From the NCBI GenBank assembly GCA_937957845.1, contig CALGOD010000054.1:1-5414 (forward strand): a stretch of 5,414 nt of DNA, in the 5' to 3' direction. Positions 1-4,608 of the stretch are shown in pieces. The DNA comes from an uncultured Nocardiopsis sp. Lineage in GTDB: Bacteria; Actinomycetota; Actinomycetes; Streptosporangiales; Streptosporangiaceae. Each line of letters starts with the position of its first letter. Position 1 is the stretch's first letter. Below the pieces are notes generated by a model. It saw nothing but the letters and a program-made list of their open reading frames with translations. It ran no database searches and was not told the DNA's origin. Made by a program: the position numbers and the translations under genes.

Positions 1-388
1 GGACACCGAGATCCCGGTGAACGCCACCGGCCTGGGCACGCAGGCGCTGATGATCAGCGGGATCGGCCTGCTGATCCTCGTGGCGGCCCTGGCTCCGCGC
101 GCACTGCGCAAGTGGGTGCGCAGGCAGGCGCGTCCCGGCACCTCCGCGCCCGGGACGACCGAGGCCGAGGGCGACGCGACACCGACCGCCGAAGGTTCCG
201 GGGCCGAGGGCGACGCCGCGAACCCGAAGGAGGAGGCGCGGGAGGACGCCTCCGAGGAGGGCACCGGGGACACGCCCGCCACGGACTCCTCGGACCCCGG
301 GGACGGTGATCCGGACCCCGGGCGCGGCTCCGCCGCGGTCCCCGAGCGGAACAGCGCGGAGCGCGACTCCGGCGGTACGGGAAAATGA
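1..388 (+). CDS. C-terminal end of a DUF6049-like membrane-anchored envelope protein (5' truncated)
   Basis: The reading frame is open from the left edge (first full codon at base 2) to TGA at 386-388. The GTG at 17 is probably an internal valine, because the frame continues upstream of it without a stop. The visible 128 or so residues begin with the end of an extracytoplasmic domain. One hydrophobic helix follows (about ALMISGIGLLILVAALAP), then a basic stop-transfer patch (RALRKWVRRQAR), then about 85 residues rich in Glu, Asp, Gly, Thr and Pro that look disordered. This predicts a type I topology with an acidic cytoplasmic tail. The assignment rests mainly on context: in actinobacteria a large DUF6049-type protein (Rv3909 in M. 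tuberculosis) sits directly upstream of mviN/murJ and ends in such a helix. Its biochemical function is unknown. The tail contains a 15-base in-frame direct repeat (163-177 and 202-216) encoding a repeated AEGDA. The family call is moderately sure; the coding call is firm. Confidence 0.75.
   Translation, partial: DTEIPVNATGLGTQALMISGIGLLILVAALAPRALRKWVRRQARPGTSAPGTTEAEGDATPTAEGSGAEGDAANPKEEAREDASEEGTGDTPATDSSDPGDGDPDPGRGSAAVPERNSAERDSGGTGK
163..216 (+). repeat. 15-base in-frame direct repeat in the acidic tail
   Basis: GGCCGAGGGCGACGC occurs at 163-177 and again at 202-216. The 39-base offset (13 codons) preserves the frame, and both copies encode AEGDA. This is most simply low-complexity expansion within a disordered tail and not a functional DNA element. 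Confidence 0.6.
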
Positions 389-396
389 CCGAGCTC

Positions 397-412
397 CCCG
401 CTGGTCGGCGGG
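397..412 (+). terminator. Short GC hairpin just after the DUF6049-like gene
   Basis: CCCGC (397-401) pairs with GCGGG (408-412) across a six-base loop, starting eight bases after the stop codon. The stem has only five pairs and no T-rich tail, so a terminator role is a weak guess. Position and GC content are the only support. Confidence 0.2.
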
Positions 413-467
413 TGACATGACCCCTTACCGACAGGGCGCCATGTCGACACACCGGCAAGTCTCCACA

Positions 468-481
468 ACGGCGTACGCCGT
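468..481. promoter_or_regulatory. 14-base perfect palindrome upstream of the first murJ
   Basis: ACGGCGTACGCCGT is perfectly self-complementary and lies 82 bases before the GTG start of the first murJ, in the only gap upstream of it. GTAC recurs at 473-476, 480-483 and 486-489, giving a short run of CGTAC units on and beside the palindrome. It could be an operator for a dimeric regulator. No convincing -35/-10 pair could be placed around it. Palindromes of this size are not rare in GC-rich DNA, so function is inferred from position alone. Confidence 0.3.
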
Positions 482-563
482 ACTCGTACCCGACCCGCGG
501 GCGTCGGCCCACGGCGCCGCACCCGGACATTCCCCAGTCGGACGAAAGGAACCCTGATCCACC

Positions 564-2408
564 GTGGTCACCGACTCTCCGAACGGCGGCGGCGAACATC
601 GCCGTCCCGTCCAGCCTGAAGGCGCTCTCCCCGGTGAGAGCGCGGTCCGCCCCGGCGGCGGCCCCATGCCCTCCTTCGAGGAGGGCGATCTGCCGGGAAC
701 CGAAACCGTGCCCGAGACGGCCGAAACCGCCGGGGAGCCCGGGGACGGTTCGGGAGGCGGCGAGGGCGACTCCGGGGCGGGCACCACCGGCGGCGGCATG
801 ATGCGGTCCAGCGCCATCATGGCCGTGGGCACCATGGCCTCCCGTATCACCGGGTTCGCCCGCACCATCGTGCTGGGCGCCGCCATCGGTACGCACCTGC
901 TCGGTGACGCCTACCACACGGCCCACACGATCCCGTTCATCCTGAACGACCTGCTCATCGGCGGGCTGATGGCCAGTGTCATCATCCCGTTCCTCGTCAA
1001 GCGGCGTAAGCGCGACGCGGACGGCGGCAAGGCCACCGAGGACCGCCTGTTCACCACCACGGTGTTGGCGCTGTTCCTGCTCACCGCGGCCGCGATCCTG
1101 GCCGCCGAGTACCTCATCCTGATGTACGGCTCCCGGTTCACCCCGGTCCAGTTCGAGGCCTCGGTCTACCTGGCGCGTTACCTGCTCGCACAGATCTTCT
1201 TCGTGGGACTGAGCGGCCTGCTCAGCGCCATGCTCAACACCCGGGGCCGGTTCGGGGCGGCCGTCTGGGCGCCCGTGCTGAACAACGTCGTCATCATGTG
1301 CGTGGCGGGCGTGTTCCTGTGGGTGGCGGGGCCCGGCCGCACGCCCGAGACCGTCACCGACGGCCAGCTCACCCTGCTGGGCGCGGGCACCGCGGGCGGC
1401 ATGGCGCTCCAGGCGCTGGTGCTGTTCGTGGCCTTGAGCCGCACCGGCTACCGCTGGCGTCCCCGTATCGACCTGCGCGGTTCCGGTCTCGGAGAGGCCC
1501 TGCGCACCGCGGGCTGGATGATGCTCTACACCCTCCTCACCCAGGCGGGGCTGTGGATCACCACCAACATCGCCAACGCCGCGAACGTGGCGAGCATCGA
1601 GCAGGGCCTGGACGTCGGTGCGGGCATCAGCGCCTACAACCTGGCCTACCAGCTCTTCCAGCTGCCGTACGCGATCATCGCGGTCTCCCTCATCACCGTG
1701 CTTCTGCCCACGATGAGCGCCCACGCCGATGACCGGAACTGGGACGCGGTGCGCGCGGACTTCTCCCGTACGATGCGGATCTCGGCGTTCGTCCTGGTAC
1801 CGACCGCGTTCGCGGTGGCGATCTTCGCCGAGCCGCTGTCCATCCTGGCCTTCGCCCGCGGCTCCATCTCCGTGCAGGACGCGGCTAGCATCGGCCAGAT
1901 CCTCGCGGTCATGTCGCTGGGGCTGGTCCCGTTCACCACGTTCCAGCTGATGTTGCGCGTGTTCTTCGCGATGGGCGACACCCGTACCCCGGCGATGATC
2001 GGCGCCGCGAACCTGGCCGTCCACAGCGCCCTGGCCATGACGTCCTACCTGTTGCTCCCGCCGAACATGGTGGTGGTCGGCGTGGCCGCGGGCTTCATGC
2101 TCTCGTTCCTCTCGGGGCTGACCATCGCCGGTCTGGTCCTGAGCCGGCGTATCGGGGGGCTTGACGGAAAGCACGTCATTGGCACAATGTTGCGCCTGCA
2201 CTTGGCCGTCCTTCCGAGCATCGCGGCCGGCCTCGGTGTGCTCTGGGCCTTCGACTCCCACGTCGGTCCCGGCCTGGTCACCTACCTCGGTGCCCCGGCC
2301 GCCGGATGCACTCTCGGTGTGCTGCTCTTCCTCGGCTTCGCGCGACTGCTGCGCGTACCGGAGTTGAGCGCGGCGGTGGAACTGGTCCGCGGTCGCCTGC
2401 GTCGTTGA
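564..2408 (+). CDS. murJ: MurJ-family lipid II flippase, first tandem copy
   Basis: 614 residues, predicted to flip lipid II across the membrane for peptidoglycan synthesis (MVF/MurJ family of the MOP superfamily). GTG 564 is the first usable start, since an in-frame TGA lies at 555-557. GAAAGGA (544-550) is a possible ribosome binding site at a long spacing of 13. Residues 1-78 form an acidic, Gly-rich, probably disordered cytoplasmic extension. Fourteen hydrophobic segments follow, from about 82 to 605. Family marks are SRITGFAR (93-100), GDAY (114-117), FQLPYAIIAVS (365-375) and GDTRTP (471-476). Aligned by eye to E. coli MurJ, R94, R100 and D115 match R18, R24 and D39. The R52 position is N128, and the R270 position appears to be Gln. 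Such losses seem usual in actinobacterial members. E. coli MurJ is about 511 residues; the excess is mostly the N-terminal tail. It is followed after 70 bases by a paralogue and probably cotranscribed with it. The family is certain; which copy is the main flippase is not known. Confidence 0.93.
   Translation: MVTDSPNGGGEHRRPVQPEGALPGESAVRPGGGPMPSFEEGDLPGTETVPETAETAGEPGDGSGGGEGDSGAGTTGGGMMRSSAIMAVGTMASRITGFARTIVLGAAIGTHLLGDAYHTAHTIPFILNDLLIGGLMASVIIPFLVKRRKRDADGGKATEDRLFTTTVLALFLLTAAAILAAEYLILMYGSRFTPVQFEASVYLARYLLAQIFFVGLSGLLSAMLNTRGRFGAAVWAPVLNNVVIMCVAGVFLWVAGPGRTPETVTDGQLTLLGAGTAGGMALQALVLFVALSRTGYRWRPRIDLRGSGLGEALRTAGWMMLYTLLTQAGLWITTNIANAANVASIEQGLDVGAGISAYNLAYQLFQLPYAIIAVSLITVLLPTMSAHADDRNWDAVRADFSRTMRISAFVLVPTAFAVAIFAEPLSILAFARGSISVQDAASIGQILAVMSLGLVPFTTFQLMLRVFFAMGDTRTPAMIGAANLAVHSALAMTSYLLLPPNMVVVGVAAGFMLSFLSGLTIAGLVLSRRIGGLDGKHVIGTMLRLHLAVLPSIAAGLGVLWAFDSHVGPGLVTYLGAPAAGCTLGVLLFLGFARLLRVPELSAAVELVRGRLRR
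622..643 (+). promoter_or_regulatory. 8-bp hairpin early in the first murJ coding sequence
   Basis: GCGCTCTC (622-629) and GAGAGCGC (636-643) are perfect complements separated by six bases. The hairpin begins 58 bases after the GTG start, within codons for the disordered N-terminal tail. It may fold in the mRNA and affect early translation, or it may be chance. The second murJ has a longer hairpin at nearly the same distance from its own start. Confidence 0.35.
1656..1688 (+). repeat. 33-base block identical to 3577-3609 in the second murJ
   Basis: This block encodes FQLPYAIIAVS and is identical base for base to 3577-3609, including every third codon position. The flanking codons differ between the copies. 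It contains the odd palindrome CGCGAT, C, ATCGCG. The residues form the conserved transmembrane segment 8 motif of MurJ. Identity at synonymous sites may reflect strong codon bias, constraint, or past gene conversion. Confidence 0.7.
2161..2188 (+). promoter_or_regulatory. Possible internal promoter for the second murJ
   Basis: TTGACG (2161-2166) is followed after 16 bases by CACAAT (2183-2188), with a TGG immediately upstream of the latter resembling an extended -10. The hexamers match the vegetative consensus at five and four of six positions. The stretch uses AT-richer codons (CTT, GGA, ATT, ACA, TTG) than its neighbours. The second murJ encodes the equivalent protein segment with GC-ending codons. 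It would give a leader of about 280 bases before the second murJ. This is a motif match only. Confidence 0.25.
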
Positions 2409-2478
2409 TGCCGACACCCCGGCTCTGAACCCGCCGAGACCCGAAGCCGCCAGAACGAGAGTAAGGACAAGCCCCACG

Positions 2479-4329
2479 GTGTCCAGCGACCAATCCCCAC
2501 ACGTGCCTCCGGCCGAGCCCGAGCGAGAACCCCTCGGGCATCACATGGTGATGCCCGATGACGTCCTCGACGTCTACGAGCGTGAGGAGCCGGCCACCAC
2601 GCCCGAGACCGGCCTGCGCACACTCCGGGATCCGAGCGACATCGGTGACGTGGGCACCGCCGACCGGATGGAGGACGGCGACGAGATCGGCGGCAGTGCC
2701 CACACCGCCCCCGGTAACATCGCCAAGTCCAGCCTGATCATGGCGTTGGGCACGATCGTCTCCCGGGTGACGGGGTTCGTACGCACCATCATCCTGGCGG
2801 CGGCGATCGGTACCCAGCTGCTGGGCGACGCCTACCAGACCGCCGGCATGGTCCCGTACATGATCTACGACCTGCTCATCGGCGGGTTGTTGGCCAGCGT
2901 CTTCGTTCCGTTCCTGGTCAAGCGGCGCAAGCTGGACCCGGACGGAGGGGACAGGACCGAACAGCGCCTGGTCACGCTGATGCTGCTGGGGCTGTTCGTG
3001 CTCACGCTGGTGTCGGTGTTGGTCGCGGAGTGGTTCATCCGGATCTACGCGGGCGGCTTCTCCGGTGCCCAGTACGACGTCTCGGTCGTCCTGGCCCGGT
3101 ACCTGGTCACGCAGATCTTCTTCATCGGCGCGAGCGGCCTGGCGAGCGCGATGCTCAACGCGCGCAACAAGTTCGGTGCCCCCATGTGGGCTCCGGTGTT
3201 GAACAACCTGGTCATCATCGGCGTCTGCCTGTGGTTCCTGAACCTGGCCGGGCCGGGCCGCACCCCCGAGACCGTGACCTCCGGCGAGCTGATGCTGCTG
3301 GGTCTGGGCACGGCCGCGGGACAGGTGGTCCAGGCCGCGGTGCTGCTGTGGGCGCTGGCCGCGGCGGGCTTCCGCTGGCGTCCCCGCCTGGACCTGCGGG
3401 GCTCGGGGTTGGGCGAGGCGGCCGGCGCGGCCTCGTGGATGATGCTCTACATCGTCGTGGCACAACTGGGCGCTCTCGTGTCCACCAACGTGGCGACCCG
3501 CGCCGGTGCCCGCGCGGCCGAGATGGGCTTCGAATCGGGGGCCGGTATCGCGGCCTACAAGTTCGCGTCGATGCTGTTCCAGCTGCCGTACGCGATCATC
3601 GCGGTCTCCGTGATCACCGCGCTCCTGCCGCGTATGAGCGAACACGTCGCCGCCGGACGCAAGGACCAGGTGCGCAGCGACTTCTCACGTGGTTTCCGGC
3701 TGTCGTCGGTGTTGATCGTGCCGATCTCGGTCGCGATGATCGTCTTCGCGATCCCGTTCTGCGTGATGATCTACGCGCAGGGCAGTACCAGCACCCAGGA
3801 CGCCGAGGCCATCGGGCGCATCCTCATGGTCTTCTGCGTGATGCTGATCCCCTTCACGCTGTTCCAGCTCCAGATGCGCGTGTTCTACGCGCTGGGTGAC
3901 ACCCGGACTCCGGCCCTGGTGTCGATTCCCTCCGAGTTCGCCCACGCGACCACCGCGATCAGCCTGCTGTTCTTCATGGAGCCGCAACATATCGTGGTGT
4001 GGTTGCCAGTGCCCTACGGTCTGTACTACATCGTGGGTTCCGTCATCATGTGGTACCTCCTGAACAAGAGGTTGAACGGCCTCGACGGCCGCCGGACCGC
4101 GTCCACCCTGTTCAAGCTGCACCTGGCGACCGTCCCCTCGGTGGTCTTCGGAGTGGTGTCGATCCACCTCTTCCAGGGCCTGCCGGGCGCCCTGTGGCCG
4201 GGACTGGCGGCGATCACGGTGGGTGGCGTCGTCGGTGGCGTGCTGTTCGTGTCCACCGCCAAACTCCTCAATGTGACGGAAGTCACATCTTTCCTCGATT
4301 TGCTCAAAACCAGGCTACGACGCCGCTGA
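2479..4329 (+). CDS. murJ: MurJ-family lipid II flippase, second tandem copy
   Basis: 616 residues, predicted polytopic lipid II flippase paralogous to the preceding gene. In one 68-residue stretch (82-149 of the first copy, 84-151 here) 48 positions are identical. GTG 2479 is preceded by AAGGA (2463-2467) at spacing 11. In-frame ATGs at 2545 and 2551 are alternative starts. Residues 1-80 are an acidic, probably cytoplasmic and disordered tail unrelated in sequence to that of the first copy. Fourteen hydrophobic segments follow. Family marks are SRVTGFVR (95-102), GDAY (116-119), FQLPYAIIAVS (367-377) and GDTRTP (473-478). R96, R102 and D117 correspond to E. coli R18, R24 and D39. The R52 position is Tyr130, and the R270 position appears to be Met, so the two copies differ from each other at cavity positions. 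The last 20 codons are unusually rich in rare or AT-containing codons (AAT, ACA, TCT, AAA, AGG, CTA, CGA) and carry a Crp-type motif. Family certain; division of labour between copies unknown. Confidence 0.93.
   Translation: MSSDQSPHVPPAEPEREPLGHHMVMPDDVLDVYEREEPATTPETGLRTLRDPSDIGDVGTADRMEDGDEIGGSAHTAPGNIAKSSLIMALGTIVSRVTGFVRTIILAAAIGTQLLGDAYQTAGMVPYMIYDLLIGGLLASVFVPFLVKRRKLDPDGGDRTEQRLVTLMLLGLFVLTLVSVLVAEWFIRIYAGGFSGAQYDVSVVLARYLVTQIFFIGASGLASAMLNARNKFGAPMWAPVLNNLVIIGVCLWFLNLAGPGRTPETVTSGELMLLGLGTAAGQVVQAAVLLWALAAAGFRWRPRLDLRGSGLGEAAGAASWMMLYIVVAQLGALVSTNVATRAGARAAEMGFESGAGIAAYKFASMLFQLPYAIIAVSVITALLPRMSEHVAAGRKDQVRSDFSRGFRLSSVLIVPISVAMIVFAIPFCVMIYAQGSTSTQDAEAIGRILMVFCVMLIPFTLFQLQMRVFYALGDTRTPALVSIPSEFAHATTAISLLFFMEPQHIVVWLPVPYGLYYIVGSVIMWYLLNKRLNGLDGRRTASTLFKLHLATVPSVVFGVVSIHLFQGLPGALWPGLAAITVGGVVGGVLFVSTAKLLNVTEVTSFLDLLKTRLRRR
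2534..2558. promoter_or_regulatory. 11-bp perfect inverted repeat with ATG loop, 5' end of the second murJ
   Basis: TCGGGCATCAC (2534-2544) and GTGATGCCCGA (2548-2558) are perfect complements separated by ATG (2545-2547). This is the strongest inverted repeat in the window; arms this long are not expected by chance in about 5 kb. It lies 55 bases inside the second murJ, over codons for EPLGHHMVMPDD. The loop ATG is in frame and is residue Met23. It could be an mRNA hairpin affecting translation or transcription between the two murJ genes, or a DNA operator. No T-run follows, so it is not a classical terminator. The structure is certain; its role is not known. Confidence 0.6.
3577..3609 (+). 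repeat. 33-base block identical to 1656-1688 in the first murJ
   Basis: Second copy of the identical block encoding FQLPYAIIAVS, offset by 1921 bases from the first. It is a perfect match long enough to act as a short homology between the tandem genes. Confidence 0.7.
4271..4288. promoter_or_regulatory. Candidate Crp/GlxR-type binding site at the 3' end of the second murJ
   Basis: ATGTGAC, GGAA, GTCACAT is a perfect inverted repeat. It contains TGTGA (4272-4276), six bases, TCACA (4283-4287), the consensus of Crp-family regulators. It also fits the GTG, six bases, GNCAC form described for Streptomyces Crp. The motif is AT-rich compared with its surroundings. It lies 42 bases before the murJ stop and upstream of the pseudokinase gene, whose candidate starts are 222 and 321 bases further on. 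As RNA it would form a 7-bp stem with a GGAA (GNRA-type) loop followed by ATCTTTCC, so a transcript structure is the alternative. No clear promoter could be placed at the usual Crp distances. Confidence 0.45.
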
Positions 4330-4608
4330 TCACCAGGAATAGACGATGTTGGGTGGTCACGCGCCGATACGTCCCGAAGGGTGTATGGGTATCCAGTGTC
4401 CTCCGACGATGCTGTTCAGGCGTCCTAGCATGGACAGGCATCGCTTTACCGCTACAGCAATGTTCATCCGAGCTGCCCGAAGGGAGGCTGGGGACAGCAG
4501 ACAGGGCCGATGACCCCCTCGCGCACATCCCGTACCGCTCTGGTCCACAAGCGGACCCGGAGCGGCCGTACGCGCGAAACCACGGCACCTGCACCCGTCA
4601 CTCCCATC
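4330..4608. other. Intergenic region between the second murJ and the pseudokinase gene
   Basis: About 280 bases with no supported gene, and AT-richer than the genes around it. It holds a weak stem of TGATCACC (4327-4334, overlapping the murJ stop) with GGTGGTCA (4352-4359, one G-T pair), the stronger bulged hairpin at 4407-4443, and the purine-rich AGGGAGG (4481-4487). The frame of the pseudokinase is open from 4429 (in-frame TAG at 4426-4428), so ATG 4510 could also be its start. No confident -35/-10 pair was found. Confidence 0.6.
4407..4443 (+). terminator. Bulged 12-bp hairpin after the murJ pair
   Basis: CGATGCTGTTCA (4407-4418) pairs with TGGACAGGCATCG (4431-4443) through twelve pairs, including one G-T, with one bulged G and a 12-base loop. 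It is followed by CTTTACC, a weak T-run. Its place 78 bases after the murJ stop suits a terminator for the murJ transcript. If transcription starts upstream, it would be a structured leader of the pseudokinase gene. A protein-binding site is also possible. Confidence 0.4.

Noticed and set aside
45..59. Odd palindrome CGCTGAT, G, ATCAGCG in the first gene
   Set aside because: Seven-base arms are expected several times by chance in a GC-rich window, and it lies in ordinary coding sequence for a membrane helix.
385..420. 11-codon ORF starting at an ATGA overlap with the DUF6049-like stop
   Set aside because: The overlap resembles translational coupling, but the peptide is tiny, featureless and has no evidence of conservation.
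54..2477. 807-codon open frame on the minus strand across the first murJ
   Set aside because: It is the antisense shadow of a GC-rich gene: its protein is Arg/His/Gln/Gly-rich with no domain, and the antisense of the second murJ gives similar phrases simply because the sense genes are paralogous.
2278..3645. 455-codon open frame on the minus strand across the second murJ
   Set aside because: Same shadow effect; low-complexity composition and no independent start signals.
3030..3899. 289-codon open frame on the plus strand in another frame of the second murJ
   Set aside because: It lies wholly inside the second murJ, is Arg/Gly/Pro-rich and has no ribosome binding site.
4336..4373. GGAAT followed by CGTC, like an ECF sigma promoter
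   Set aside because: The gap is 29 bases, far longer than the 16-19 expected.
4387..4392. GGGTAT, resembling the -10 of SigB/SigF-type stress promoters
   Set aside because: No GTTT-like -35 element lies at the required distance upstream.
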